64,000 nt of DNA from a bacterium (GTDB taxonomy: Bacteria > Vulcanimicrobiota > Xenobia > Xenobiales > JADMJV01): the NCBI GenBank assembly GCA_030149525.1, contig JASBRJ010000368.1:1-64000 (forward strand). The letters run 5' to 3'. The notes beneath the pieces are model-generated. The model did no database searches and was not told where the DNA came from. It saw only the letters and a list, made by a program, of their open reading frames with translations. Below are positions 1 to 9,176 of this stretch, piece by piece. Within the stretch, counting starts at the first letter, position 1. Every line of letters starts with the position of its first letter. The position numbers were made by a program, and so were the translations under genes.

Positions 1-343
1 CGACCTCAAGCAGGTGCTCCTTTCCTATCAGTTCAGCCCTCCTCAGACCGGATGGGACGGGTTCACCTTCAGGAAGCTCAAAGACTTGCTTCATCAGGTC
101 CGTTGGGAGAGCGTTTCTCTCGGCGAACTCCGTGAGCATAAGAGGATGGTCGGACGCGTTCATAAATACCAAAGAGCGGCTCGTCTTATCTGCCAGAATG
201 ACTGACTCGGGAATTGTGGCAAGAAAGGCATCCAGCGCTTGCGCCCGTGCATCAATGGACCGAACTTGGAACCTGGAGGATAGAGCAACCAAGAATAAGA
301 GGCCCAATAGGATGAGACGATGTCGCTGAGTTGAAAACTTCAT
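1..343 (-). CDS. Partial membrane-anchored PAS-like sensor protein (C-terminus beyond the left edge)
   Basis: An open frame starts with ATG at 343 and runs without a stop off the left edge, giving 114 codons. It opens with a basic tip and a hydrophobic stretch (RLILLGLLFLVAL, residues about 9-21), read as a signal anchor or membrane segment. After it, residues about 38-70 read FLATIPESVILADKTSR followed by LVFMNAS, which resembles the start of a PAS domain in sensor kinases or diguanylate cyclases. That similarity is by eye only. No Shine-Dalgarno is obvious upstream. The output domain lies outside the window, so the function cannot be stated beyond a probable sensor. Confidence 0.6.
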   Translation of the reverse strand, partial: MKFSTQRHRLILLGLLFLVALSSRFQVRSIDARAQALDAFLATIPESVILADKTSRSLVFMNASDHPLMLTEFAERNALPTDLMKQVFELPEGEPVPSGLRRAELIGKEHLLEV

Positions 344-1008
344 TTCACGAGTTTTTATTCCTGGCTCTGGACGCTTCGGACAAGGAAGCTTACTCAAAGA
401 TCGAGCAGGGAGATGCAAAATTGATGACGCCGTTTTGCTCGCCCTCCCGGAGATCTCTCGATCTTAGCTATTCGTTGATGCCCTCCCAGAGCGTGGTTAG
501 AAGAAACGAGATGAAGTCTCGTCCGGTTTGAGTGAGCCCATCACCGTCTAGATAATTATCGGACCGGACCGTTCCGCGAGAAATCACGACTCGACGGGAA
601 TTGCCGAGTGCCCGGCCCATTCCGAGACCCTACTGTAAGAACTGGGGGCCGAACACCCCAGTCAACTTGCCATTCTGGCATTGAACCTCTGGCCTGCTCC
701 CCCGAAAAGGCGCCTGAGTGGAGTCAGCTCAAGATTGAAATAGAGAAGACCGTGAATAAGCGGCTCGCTCCTGTGAGTTCACTGAGTCGAAGAAGAGTCG
801 TGTCTACTTTGATCTCGGGAATTCAATGGAAGCGAGAGCTCACTCCCGGTGATTTCTGGAGCGACTCCTCGCTCGTGATCTCAAGCTCAATCGTCAGGAG
901 TATCACCGGCTAGGTGAGAAACTCCCGTCTGTCTACGAACGGTTTAAGGAAGCTCTCTTCGCCATCAAGACACGAGAGCCCAAGTGCTCTAGGCCGCTCT
1001 AAGCCACC
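344..1008. other. Gene-poor stretch with possible coding remnants
   Basis: About 660 bases lie between the partial PAS-like gene and the sigma factor with no convincing gene. One plus-strand frame, 853-1002, is open for 49 codons with no start codon and has protein-like composition (for example LNRQEYHRLGEKLPSVYERF). It is preceded in other frames by short open pieces around 730-850. This looks like the end of a gene broken by frameshifts, but no family is recognised. The tandem 'taagccaccc taagccaccg' lies at about 1000-1019, at the sigma gene's end. Confidence 0.3.
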
Positions 1009-1689
1009 CTAAGCCACCGCCTCACCCCGCTCAAGATAGGGAGTGAGAATCTCTCTAAGGTTGAGCTTGGCTCGGTGAAGTCTGGATTTGACTGCAGGGA
1101 GAGAGAGATTGAGGGCTTCGCAGATTTCGTCGTAAGAGAGGCCCTGGAAGCGTTGGAGAATGACTGCTTCTCGCTGCTCCTCGGGGAGAGACTCCACGGC
1201 GTTTCTGACGATGCTTGAGAGTTCCAAGCGTGAAACTTGTTCTTCGGCAGACCCTATTGGGTCTACCAGTTCGCGATCGGGTAGTTCTGAGCCGTCCTGG
1301 CCGGTTCTGCCGGAGTTTAGGGATGTTGTTTGGTGACGCTGCGCCTTGGCAACGTAATTGCGACAGACGTTGCGCGTTACCGTGTAAAGGTAGGTGAAAA
1401 ACTTTGCCCTGGCCTCGAAGCGTCCCGAGGCTCGGTAAATTCTTAAGAAGACATCTTGAGCGAGGTCACCGGCCACTTCCCGGTTGCCTGTGAAGCGGTA
1501 GACAAGGTTGACCACCGCCTTCTCGTTTCGTTTCATAAGGGTATTGAAAGCCTGTTCGTCGCCTGCTTTGACTCGCGCCATGAGTTGCAGGTCGATATCG
1601 TCGGAGTACTTTGCCGGTAGCGGTTCCGCTTTGACATCACGTCCGCGGGCCTTCTGAGTGCTCAAGATGTTGTGAGCTATTGCCGTCAT
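1009..1689 (-). CDS. ECF-type RNA polymerase sigma factor (RpoE-like, 226 aa)
   Basis: This is a sigma-70 family group 4 (ECF) factor that would redirect RNA polymerase to a stress or envelope regulon. Region 2 is visible at residues about 35-105 (LMARVKAGDEQAFNTLMKRN, then DLAQDVFLRIYRA and FFTYLYTVTRNVCRNY). Region 4 is at about 165-215 (LPEEQREAVILQRFQGLSYD, then LNLSLPAVKSRLHRAK). The linker is longer than in minimal ECF factors. The ATG at 1689 has a good ribosome site, GGAGGT at 1696-1701. No anti-sigma factor is adjacent: the neighbour upstream in transcription is the MMPL gene's promoter side and the downstream side is the gene-poor stretch. The family call is secure; the target regulon is unknown. 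Confidence 0.93.
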   Translation of the reverse strand: MTAIAHNILSTQKARGRDVKAEPLPAKYSDDIDLQLMARVKAGDEQAFNTLMKRNEKAVVNLVYRFTGNREVAGDLAQDVFLRIYRASGRFEARAKFFTYLYTVTRNVCRNYVAKAQRHQTTSLNSGRTGQDGSELPDRELVDPIGSAEEQVSRLELSSIVRNAVESLPEEQREAVILQRFQGLSYDEICEALNLSLPAVKSRLHRAKLNLREILTPYLERGEAVA

Positions 1690-1793
1690 AACTTTACCTC
1701 CACATTCAGTATAGGAATTCTGGGAGGATCCTGCGGGACAAGTTCTGACAAAACTGACGAATATGTCAAGGGAACGCCCTCAGTGCATGAGCC

Positions 1794-4565
1794 TCAGGCT
1801 GTCATCGCTTCAGTGTAGTCCTCTTCCGCTTCAGAGGCGGAGGACTTCTGGGCAAGCTCTTTCTTCAGAAAGACATTGAGAAGCGCCGGCAAAACTATCA
1901 GTGCAGAAATAAGGATGCCCGTCACTCCGGAAGCGAGGATGAGACCCAGACTCGCCACTCCCTGGTGACCTCCCAGGGCAAGGGTACCGAAACCACAAAT
2001 GGTCGTTAGACCGGAAACCGCCGTGGCAGGGCCCGTGGAATGATCGAACATGTTGGCTCGTCCATCGGACTGCACCCGATGAAGGACATGGATTCCGAAG
2101 TCGAGGCCAATCCCTAGAAGCAGCGGGAGGCCCATGAAGTTTGCCGGATTGAAGTGAACGTTGTAGGCGCCCATCACATACAACATAAAGTAAACCCCAA
2201 GCGCTAAGGGAAAGAGAGCAAGCAAAGTCCATCGAACGGAGCGAAAGTACAACAGCAATATGACCACTACGGCTGCCAGAGCGTACATCCCTGAGGTCTC
2301 GAAAGCTTTTTTCAGAATGGAGGTGTGGTGCAAAATCATGGCTGGAGCTCCGATAGACTCCGGGTCAGCTTCTCGCACTTGCTTCACGAAACGTGCCAGT
2401 GGTTCTCGCTCCCAAATATTGTCCTTAGGATAGACTCTCAAGAGAATTTTTCCCGTCTCACCAAAAGAGCGCAGACGCAAATTCTCGGGAAGATCGGAAA
2501 TCTTAAGGTGATAATCAGGGTCCTGGAGTTTGAGAAACTCGACCATCTGGTTCAAGTCACGAAAGAACGCCGACTGAAATCCTCCCAGACTGTCCTCAAT
2601 GGCTCCGGGGCCCAGTTTGGACATTTTCTGAAAAAGCTCTTCCATCTGAGCCTGGAAGTTACGGGTAGCCTCTCTTACCTTCTCATCGGGATGTTTGAGC
2701 AGCGAACTCTTCTCCGATTCGAACAGAGAATTGAGCGATTCAAAGCCCTCCCCTACTTCTCGGAGTTTGCTGCCGCTCAATGTGTCCGGTGATTGATCGC
2801 TCCCCAACTCCGTCTGGAGATCCTCCACAAGCCCGCGCAACCGTCGCAAAGAAGCAAGTTTCTCCGGATTTAGTTGGGGAAAGAGGTCGCTGATGACATC
2901 GACTCTTGCCACCGTCGTCAGCTTCTCGAGTTGCTCTTTCTTTCGGCGAGCCTGTGCCATATCGTCGGCCATGGTCACGGCGTAAAGGACGGTATTGCCG
3001 CCTTTATTGATCAAACTCAGCTCTGTTTGCACCGATTGGAGGGTGGGGTCTTGCAAGCGAAGCAAGTTGTAATCGAAACTCACGCTCGAAGCGAGAGGCC
3101 AGGCGTAGAACACAAAAACGGCCGTCAAGGCGAGAATCCAGGGCGAGCGACGAAGTAACTTCGCCTCAGCTTGCGCCATCAAGATTCGACTGCCTAGCGG
3201 AATGGCGTCGCCGGGTTCAAAAGCTCTATTACAGTCCATGCGGGCCACTAGCGCGGGCAGAACGGTGAGAGTGGCCAGCAGACAGAACATCACGCCCGTT
3301 CCAGCGATGATACCGATTTCCGAGACTCCCTTGAAATCTGCAAACCCCACCGCCCAGAACGCCGTGGCCGTGGACAGGGCTCCAATCACGATGTCGGAGC
3401 CGGTGAGGAGAAGCGCCTGGTCTAAAGCGACATCGGTATCTCCACACTTCTGAAACTCTTCTTCGTAGCGAAAAAGAAGATGAATTCCGAAGTCGATCCC
3501 TAAGCCGATGAGAATCGTGGCAAAACTGATGGTCAGCAAATTGAGGTGACCGATGGCAAGGGTCGTAAAGCCGACAGTCCAACCCACCGAAAGCGCCAGG
3601 CAAAAAATAGCGGCGAATGGCCGGGCGACCTGGCGAAAAGAAATGGAAAAAAGGACGGCGACCAGGATGAGTGACAAGACCGCGGAGCGATGGCTGTCCC
3701 GCTCGGAACTCTGCATCTCATCGTACTCAAGAATCCACTCTCCGGTGACGCCGACGGCAAGATCCGGATAGGTCTTCCCCGCTTTCTTGACCACGGCGCG
3801 CATGATTTCAATGGCTTCTTGACCGGGGTTCTTCATCCGAAATAAGAGCAGGTGAGCCCGGCCTTCATCCACCGTATGATAAGCGGTCAGACTGTCTTGC
3901 TGAGAACCGGTGGCATCCTGCATTTCGTCGGCGTTCTCAGAGAAAAAAACCTTGCCCCAGGGAGAGCGGTAAGGACCCCGCCCCCGGGTATCCACCTGAT
4001 TCTCCAGTTCATTGAAAACGCCGGTCAGGATCGGCAAATAGGGTGCTAGAGTCGCATCCTCGGTTTGTCCCGGCTCCTGCGAGAACTCAACCAGGAGCCC
4101 TTCCAGCCCACTCTCTGAACCAAGGTTTTTCAGAAACGGCCTGGCTCTCTCCACCGAGTCGACCAACTCTTTCAACTCATCTTCGGGCAAGAACATCAGA
4201 GCTTGTTTGCTCAGAAAAGGAAGCTCAACCTTGGGAAAGATGGCGTAGAAGTGGTCGGGGTGCTCCCGAAGAAGCTCAGCCAGATGCTCTACGTAAGCCT
4301 CCCGCCTCTTGACATCTCCCCCCTCAACCAAAACCACCACTTCTTCGGTGTGGGGGAATTCTTCCAAAAAACGGCTCTGAACATCAAAAAGAGCGTCGTT
4401 GGAGCCGATAAGCGCATCACGGTCGGTGTTGAACTCGAGGAACTTCCACGCGATTCCGAGGCTGAGAAAAAAGAGCAGAATGGCCGAGCCGATGACCAGG
4501 GCAGAGTGACGCCTGCAAACCCTTGAGGTTGCCAGAAGTGCTCTGTCCATGGCTCTCTCGCTCAA
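1794..4565 (-). CDS. MMPL/RND-family transporter, HpnN-like (923 aa)
   Basis: This is a large inner-membrane RND-superfamily protein of the MMPL type. It has the expected duplicated layout: a transmembrane helix near residue 25-45, a large periplasmic domain to about 290, a bundle of helices (about 290-440), a second periplasmic domain with coiled-coil character (about 490-740), and a second helix bundle to about 905. The start (CRRHSALVIGSAILLFFLSL, then FNTDRDALI) resembles hopanoid exporters of the HpnN group, which move lipids from inner to outer membrane. It follows the MlaD-like gene by 2 bases, so the pair is probably one lipid-transport operon. No hopanoid biosynthesis gene is in the window, so the cargo is inferred only as lipid. 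Confidence 0.88.
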   Translation of the reverse strand: MSERAMDRALLATSRVCRRHSALVIGSAILLFFLSLGIAWKFLEFNTDRDALIGSNDALFDVQSRFLEEFPHTEEVVVLVEGGDVKRREAYVEHLAELLREHPDHFYAIFPKVELPFLSKQALMFLPEDELKELVDSVERARPFLKNLGSESGLEGLLVEFSQEPGQTEDATLAPYLPILTGVFNELENQVDTRGRGPYRSPWGKVFFSENADEMQDATGSQQDSLTAYHTVDEGRAHLLLFRMKNPGQEAIEIMRAVVKKAGKTYPDLAVGVTGEWILEYDEMQSSERDSHRSAVLSLILVAVLFSISFRQVARPFAAIFCLALSVGWTVGFTTLAIGHLNLLTISFATILIGLGIDFGIHLLFRYEEEFQKCGDTDVALDQALLLTGSDIVIGALSTATAFWAVGFADFKGVSEIGIIAGTGVMFCLLATLTVLPALVARMDCNRAFEPGDAIPLGSRILMAQAEAKLLRRSPWILALTAVFVFYAWPLASSVSFDYNLLRLQDPTLQSVQTELSLINKGGNTVLYAVTMADDMAQARRKKEQLEKLTTVARVDVISDLFPQLNPEKLASLRRLRGLVEDLQTELGSDQSPDTLSGSKLREVGEGFESLNSLFESEKSSLLKHPDEKVREATRNFQAQMEELFQKMSKLGPGAIEDSLGGFQSAFFRDLNQMVEFLKLQDPDYHLKISDLPENLRLRSFGETGKILLRVYPKDNIWEREPLARFVKQVREADPESIGAPAMILHHTSILKKAFETSGMYALAAVVVILLLYFRSVRWTLLALFPLALGVYFMLYVMGAYNVHFNPANFMGLPLLLGIGLDFGIHVLHRVQSDGRANMFDHSTGPATAVSGLTTICGFGTLALGGHQGVASLGLILASGVTGILISALIVLPALLNVFLKKELAQKSSASEAEEDYTEAMTA

Positions 4566-4567
4566 AA

Positions 4568-5665
4568 TTACTCCAACTCGTCCTCTTTGACCATACCTTT
4601 GGTGAGAGGATTGCTCTTGAGAGTCTCTTCTAACTTCTGGAGACGTTTGTTGAGCTTGTCGGAGCGAACTCTGAAATCACCAATCGCCTTTTTCAAATCG
4701 GCTCGAATGGTCGGGTCGGAGGTGAGAGAGTGAAGATCCTCGGCCAGGTAACGATACTCTTCCAGCCGTCGTGCCCAGCGGCGAGTCTGTTTGATAAGGC
4801 GCTCGGTCACTTCCGGCTTCAGCTTGGCAAGGATGGCGTCGTCAAGAAGCTTCTGATACTCCTCAGACTTGGCTTCTGCCATCTGCAAAGTGGACTCCAG
4901 CCGTTCCGCCTGGCGTTCCATTCGCTTGGACCAACCTTGGAGGTTCTCGCTGAGCTGAGGTGCCAACTCCGTCATCCTGCGGGCAACCTCTTGAGTCTTC
5001 TTATCAAACTCCATCACTTGCTGGAGGAGGATACGTTCCTGGCGATTCAGGTTTTTGTCAAACGCTTCCAACTGCTCCGGAGCCTTGCCGCTGGCGGCCA
5101 GCAACTCACGACTGTAGAAACGTAGATTGGAGGCCGTGTCTTTGGTTCGAAGCTGAAATTCCGGGGCGGTCAACTGAGCTCTTAGCTCCTCTGTCGACTC
5201 GGCAAGTGTTTTGAAGGCGGTCAGAGTCCGCTGCATCTGATCGTCTTGACCAAACGCCTCCTCAGCGAAAAAGTTATCACTGGGCCCAATCATCTCGGCG
5301 CTCGGACTCAAAGTTATATCCAGCCAACGGCGACCATTCAAGTCTACTCGGACCTGATAAGTTGACTCTTTGGGGATATGCCGGCCGCCCAGTTCCACCA
5401 GCGCCCGAACCAGGGTCGTTCCTCCGGTAATGGGAGTGAAGGAGTCTTGAATCTCTTTGGGGGCGAAATCGATGTCCACAACCCGCCCGGCCGGAACTCC
5501 GCCGATCGTCACAATGTCTCCTTTCCTCAGACCATGAACCTGAGTGAAGAGGAGAGAGACTTTATCGCTAAAGAGAGTGATGCCGGACTCGCGAAAAGAG
5601 TTGTACAGCATGCAGGCGGCCACAATGAGCACTGCGACAAATCCTATTTTGACGTCTTTATTCAT
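4568..5665 (-). CDS. MlaD/MCE-domain lipid transport protein (365 aa)
   Basis: This encodes a periplasmic, membrane-anchored MCE protein, the lipid-binding component of inter-membrane transport systems such as Mla. Residues 5-22 form an N-terminal anchor (KIGFVAVLIVAACMLYNSF). The MCE domain follows at about 35-125 (FTQVHGLRKGDIVTIGGVPA is the diagnostic hydrophobic entry, with GRVVDIDF after it). Residues about 145-345 are long charged helices of coiled-coil type. It overlaps the tlyA-like gene upstream by 8 bases and the MMPL gene starts 2 bases after it. No MlaE permease or MlaF ATPase accompanies it here; the MMPL protein may be its partner. The family call is strong, the pairing is inference. 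Confidence 0.9.
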   Translation of the reverse strand: MNKDVKIGFVAVLIVAACMLYNSFRESGITLFSDKVSLLFTQVHGLRKGDIVTIGGVPAGRVVDIDFAPKEIQDSFTPITGGTTLVRALVELGGRHIPKESTYQVRVDLNGRRWLDITLSPSAEMIGPSDNFFAEEAFGQDDQMQRTLTAFKTLAESTEELRAQLTAPEFQLRTKDTASNLRFYSRELLAASGKAPEQLEAFDKNLNRQERILLQQVMEFDKKTQEVARRMTELAPQLSENLQGWSKRMERQAERLESTLQMAEAKSEEYQKLLDDAILAKLKPEVTERLIKQTRRWARRLEEYRYLAEDLHSLTSDPTIRADLKKAIGDFRVRSDKLNKRLQKLEETLKSNPLTKGMVKEDELE

Positions 5666-6476
5666 GCTTGTTCTCGGCTCTTACCTTCTCCAAGGCCTGC
5701 TCAACCCTCTCTTCCAAATGAAAGTTAGAGTCGCAAGTTCCCTTCTTGTAATGAACTAGATACTCGATATTGCCGGCCGGACCCTTGAGCGGGCTGGGAT
5801 GGAGCCCCACAGGACAGAACCCGGCCGCACTATAATCATGACTCAAGACCCTTAAAAGAACCTCACGGTGAACCTTCGGGTCTCTTACAACCCCGCCCTT
5901 GCCCACTTGTTCCCGTCCAGCCTCGAATTGGGGTTTGATGAGAAAAACGGCTTCGCTGTCTTGGGAGGCCAGGGGAAAAGCCGCCGGAAGAATGAGATGG
6001 AGTCCTATGAAGCTAAGATCACCGGTGAGGAAATCAAACTTTTCGGAGAAGTCTTCCGGTTTGAGGTAGCGAGCGTTCGTTTTTTCCATAACCACCACTC
6101 GTGGGTCGTTTCTCAGCTTCCAGTGAAGCTGTCCTTTACCCACGTCCACGGAGGTTACCCGCCGTGCTCCACGACTCAACATAAAGTCTGTAAAGCCGCC
6201 GGTACTGGCCCCCAGGTCCAGGCAGTTCTTCCCCTCCAAGCTCAAACCGAAGGCGTCCACGCCCCCTTCCAATTTAAGCCCCCCTCGGGAGACGTAGGGG
6301 CAAGTGGCGCCTCGGACCTCCAAACAGGCATCCGCCTTTACAAGCTGAGCCGGCTTAATCATTCTCTCGCCGTTTGCGTAAACAAACCCGGCCATCACAA
6401 GCTTCTGGGCTTGCTCACGGCTCTCTACCAGCTCCTGTTCGACCAGTAGCTTATCAACACGGTATTTGGCGGGCAT
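5658..6476 (-). CDS. tlyA: TlyA-family 2'-O rRNA methyltransferase / hemolysin-like protein (272 aa)
   Basis: The protein has an N-terminal S4 RNA-binding domain (residues 1-60, YRVDKLLVEQELVESREQAQ) and a C-terminal FtsJ/RrmJ-type Rossmann methyltransferase. The SAM site is LDLGASTGGFTDFMLSRGA at about 85-103, preceded by YVSRGGLKL, the usual TlyA junction. Characterised TlyA proteins 2'-O-methylate cytidines in 16S and/or 23S rRNA. I place the start at the ATG at 6476 because it gives the usual TlyA N-terminus (MPAKYRVDKL); a TTG at 6491 would add five residues. The last bases overlap the MlaD gene, so it heads the envelope operon. Confidence 0.92.
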   Translation of the reverse strand: MPAKYRVDKLLVEQELVESREQAQKLVMAGFVYANGERMIKPAQLVKADACLEVRGATCPYVSRGGLKLEGGVDAFGLSLEGKNCLDLGASTGGFTDFMLSRGARRVTSVDVGKGQLHWKLRNDPRVVVMEKTNARYLKPEDFSEKFDFLTGDLSFIGLHLILPAAFPLASQDSEAVFLIKPQFEAGREQVGKGGVVRDPKVHREVLLRVLSHDYSAAGFCPVGLHPSPLKGPAGNIEYLVHYKKGTCDSNFHLEERVEQALEKVRAENKHE

Positions 6477-6560
6477 AAAAATCGGTCTCAAACGGCGTCG
6501 TCACAGGGAAACGCGCCTCTCTTTCTACCAGAAATGAGACCAAAGAACAAGGTGAAACGT

Positions 6561-7451
6561 TTATTGAGCCGCTTCTTCCTTTTTTCTAAGGTAGCGCAGG
6601 ATGCCCTGAGTCGACATGAACGCAGGATTGGCTCGTTCGTAAGCTTGATAGAGCGTGTCGTCCACGCCCATTTTCCCGGCCTGCTCGCGATCCCAGCTTT
6701 GATAGGCTTTTGTCAACTCCGCCGGCTCTTTCTCTCGGTTCGCAATGACGAACTCGACACAGCTTTGAAGACGCTTTTCCAACTGATGGAGGTGGTTCTC
6801 CGGCTCTTCCACTTCGCCGAAATGAGTCAGGTAAAAACGACGGGCCTTCTGCATTCTGAGTTTCTGAAGGCTTTGAAGCCAGGTTTCTAGGTGGAACTCC
6901 GGTGGAGGGGCGGGAACGGATACAAAATCCGATCCGGGAAGACTGCAAGCGGCCACATCACCTGTGAATATATTGTCTTCTATTTTGAAGGCCAGGTGAT
7001 GCGCCGCATGGCCCGGAGTATCCAGCGCTTCGACTTCTAAGCCGGCGATCTTTCGAACGCCCTCCTCCATCTCTACCACCTGGTCTGCAGGAATCGGTAT
7101 CGTGGTGCCCCACAAATAGTCCATCTGATCCTGATAGATCCTCTTGGCGCTGCTGAGGAGTCGTTCGGGATCGATGAGATGCCGAGCTCCCTTTGGGTGG
7201 ACGTAAACCGTTGCGCCACGTTGAGCCCAGTATCCGGCGCCTCCCGAGTGGTCGAGATGGATATGGGAAACCAGCACATGCTTTACATCTGCGGGGTCGA
7301 CACCAAGAGCTTTCACTTTGCTTTCCAGAACCTCTTGAACTGTGGCCGGTCCTGATTCGACGAGAATATAGCCGTCAGGAGCATGGACGAGAAAGCTTGC
7401 AATAGCGCGGGGTGTACCTAAGAATTCTTGGTCAATAATGTCGATCTTCAC
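6561..7451 (-). CDS. Metallo-beta-lactamase-fold hydrolase (296 aa)
   Basis: This is a glyoxalase II-like metallo-hydrolase of the MBL superfamily. The HxHxDH motif is seen as VSHIHLDHSGG (residues about 60-70). A downstream His (TPGHAAHHLAF, about 145-155) and the metal-bridging Asp (IFTGDVAA, about 163-170) follow. A C-terminal helical part (about 200-296) is typical of the YdaF/YflN-like subgroup. No signal peptide is seen, so it should be cytoplasmic. It is transcribed divergently from the tryptophan dioxygenase gene, with 73 bases between starts. The substrate cannot be read from sequence. Confidence 0.88.
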   Translation of the reverse strand: MKIDIIDQEFLGTPRAIASFLVHAPDGYILVESGPATVQEVLESKVKALGVDPADVKHVLVSHIHLDHSGGAGYWAQRGATVYVHPKGARHLIDPERLLSSAKRIYQDQMDYLWGTTIPIPADQVVEMEEGVRKIAGLEVEALDTPGHAAHHLAFKIEDNIFTGDVAACSLPGSDFVSVPAPPPEFHLETWLQSLQKLRMQKARRFYLTHFGEVEEPENHLHQLEKRLQSCVEFVIANREKEPAELTKAYQSWDREQAGKMGVDDTLYQAYERANPAFMSTQGILRYLRKKEEAAQ

Positions 7452-7524
7452 CGCTCATCCTTGGCCCACGAAAGGTAACCTCCTCCGGGGGTTTCTTTTT
7501 TTGCTCAGACGGAAAGATGAATAT

Positions 7525-8385
7525 ATGGAAAACACACCAACGGTACCAAGGACCGAGACCGGTCTGACTTACGGCGAATATTTGAAGGTTCCGGAGCTTC
7601 TCTCGCTCCAGCAACCGCAATCCGAACCCGTCCACCACGACGAAATGCTCTTCATCATCATCCACCAGGCCTATGAACTCTGGTTCAAGCAGATTCTTCA
7701 TGAGATGGAAAGCACTCGGGAAAGTATGAGAAAGGGCAAAATCCTCAGAGCCTCTCATACCATGAAGCGAGTTCACGCCATCATGGAGTTGCTGGTCAAA
7801 CAGATTCACATCCTGGAAACCATGACTCCGGCGGAGTTCCTCCAGTTCCGAGATAAACTCAACCCGGCCAGCGGTTTTCAGTCTCTTCAATTCAGAGAGG
7901 TCGAATTTCTAGCGGGACTCAAGAACGAGCGCTACATTAACGCTTTCAAAGGTCAACCCGACCTTGCAGCCCGCTTGAAAAAGCGTATGGAGGAACCGTC
8001 GTTACGCGATACTTACTTTTCGCTCTTGCGAGACCTGGGCTATCCCATGCCGGAAACGGTTTCAACAGGGCTCAGAGAGCAACTGGATGCCAACACCGAG
8101 AGTGAAGAGCACACTCAGGTCATGACGAGTCTCATCGAGATCTATCAAAACCCCGACAGCAACCTGGCCCTATATCTGCTCAGTGAAACCTTCGTGGAAT
8201 TCGATCTTCAACTCGACCTTTGGCGCGAGCACCATGTCCGAGTGGTGGAGCGAAGTATCGGCTTTAAAAGGGGAACCGGTGGTTCGAGCGGGGTGGGCTA
8301 CCTTCAGTCAACCACCGGCCGTCGTTGCTTTCCCTTTCTCTGGGATGTCAGAACTTATCTCAAGAAAGATGCCGCCGTGTGGTAG
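7525..8385 (+). CDS. kynA: Tryptophan 2,3-dioxygenase (286 aa)
   Basis: This heme enzyme opens the indole ring of L-tryptophan to N-formylkynurenine, the first step of the kynurenine pathway. Family signatures are clear: LTYGEYLKVPELLSLQ near the start, HHDEMLFIIIHQAYELWFKQ at about 38-57, and GFKRGTGGSSGVGYLQST near residue 250. The length fits the family. The frame is open upstream to 7438, but ATG 7525 gives the normal N-terminus and has GGAAAG at 7511-7516. No kynureninase or kynurenine formamidase is adjacent, so the product's fate here is unknown. A strong hairpin terminator follows. Confidence 0.96.
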   Translation: MENTPTVPRTETGLTYGEYLKVPELLSLQQPQSEPVHHDEMLFIIIHQAYELWFKQILHEMESTRESMRKGKILRASHTMKRVHAIMELLVKQIHILETMTPAEFLQFRDKLNPASGFQSLQFREVEFLAGLKNERYINAFKGQPDLAARLKKRMEEPSLRDTYFSLLRDLGYPMPETVSTGLREQLDANTESEEHTQVMTSLIEIYQNPDSNLALYLLSETFVEFDLQLDLWREHHVRVVERSIGFKRGTGGSSGVGYLQSTTGRRCFPFLWDVRTYLKKDAAVW

Positions 8386-8399
8386 AAAGTTGACCATGA

Positions 8400-8438
8400 A
8401 AAAAACCGGGCGGGTGGTTAACCACGGCCCGGTTTTTT
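8400..8438. terminator. Bidirectional rho-independent terminator
   Basis: A 12-base stem (AAAAAACCGGGC at 8400-8411 against GCCCGGTTTTTT at 8427-8438) encloses the perfect inner palindrome GTGGTTAACCAC. The A and T runs on either side let it end both kynA on the plus strand and carD paralog 1 on the minus strand. Confidence 0.9.
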
Positions 8439-8465
8439 ATTGGCGGGGAATACTGTTCGGGGAAG

Positions 8466-8960
8466 TTAGGCGGAAACGAGTTCCTTCTCGTTCTCGAGAC
8501 ATGTCTGAGTGAGAGTGTCGAGCAAGTGCTCAGGAGCCGATCCTACGGCATTTCCCAGTTCTTCTGAGAGCAAGCGCATTCCCTGTTCGAGGGCTTTAGC
8601 GTCACGAGCGGCAAGATCACGCTTTTGTGAGAGAAGGGTCAGACCTTTTACAACGAGGCAGGTCTTCTCGATATCGCCGGACTTGATCAGTTCAAGAATC
8701 ATTTTGTGGCGTTGGTTGTGGTTGTTGGGCAGTTCGGGGGTGCAGTTTCTCAGGTGGTCCATCACGCCGTCTACACCCTCTTGAGTGATAGGGTTGCGGA
8801 TGGAGCTGTTTCGACTGTTCAGGTTAACCATAACCTGCATTTTGTCGAACGCTACAACTGCGAAGGTGGAAACGCTTCCGAGGATATCTTTCTCCTCGAT
8901 GCTTTCAATGGTTCCGAGTCCGTGAAGCGCGTGCATCACCTTGCTATTAACTTTATACAT
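8466..8960 (-). CDS. CarD/CdnL-family transcription regulator, paralog 1 (164 aa)
   Basis: CarD-family proteins bind the RNA polymerase beta subunit and stabilise open promoter complexes. Residues 1-60 form the RNAP-interacting domain with the core VMHALHGLGTIESIEEKDIL. Residues about 75-160 form the helical DNA-contacting domain (LIKSGDIEKTCLVVKGLTLL). It aligns over its length with two other genes in this window. The position of the tryptophan wedge of mycobacterial CarD is occupied by a non-aromatic or His residue (NNHNQRHKM), and the protein contains no Trp at all. The start at 8960 has an excellent ribosome site, AAGGAG ten bases upstream. It appears to be a single-gene unit. Confidence 0.88.
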   Translation of the reverse strand: MYKVNSKVMHALHGLGTIESIEEKDILGSVSTFAVVAFDKMQVMVNLNSRNSSIRNPITQEGVDGVMDHLRNCTPELPNNHNQRHKMILELIKSGDIEKTCLVVKGLTLLSQKRDLAARDAKALEQGMRLLSEELGNAVGSAPEHLLDTLTQTCLENEKELVSA

Positions 8961-9176
8961 ATTGGTATATCTCCTTAACGAGTCCTGACTACGAACAACG
9001 ATTTCCCCGCCCCGTCAGCCAGGAACACTATCTTTCCACCCACATTGTTGCAAAAGCGCGGGTATTTGTTATGAACATTATGTAACAGCAACTACTTCTC
9101 TCTGAAGCAGTGAAAAAATTCTTAAATAGGACAAGCTCAAACGAATTTAAACGTTGATTTTGTGGGATTTGCGTCG

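Noticed and set aside
14-913. Short plus-strand ORFs at the left edge
   Set aside because: The first is antisense to the PAS-like gene, the others lack ribosome sites and protein-like composition.
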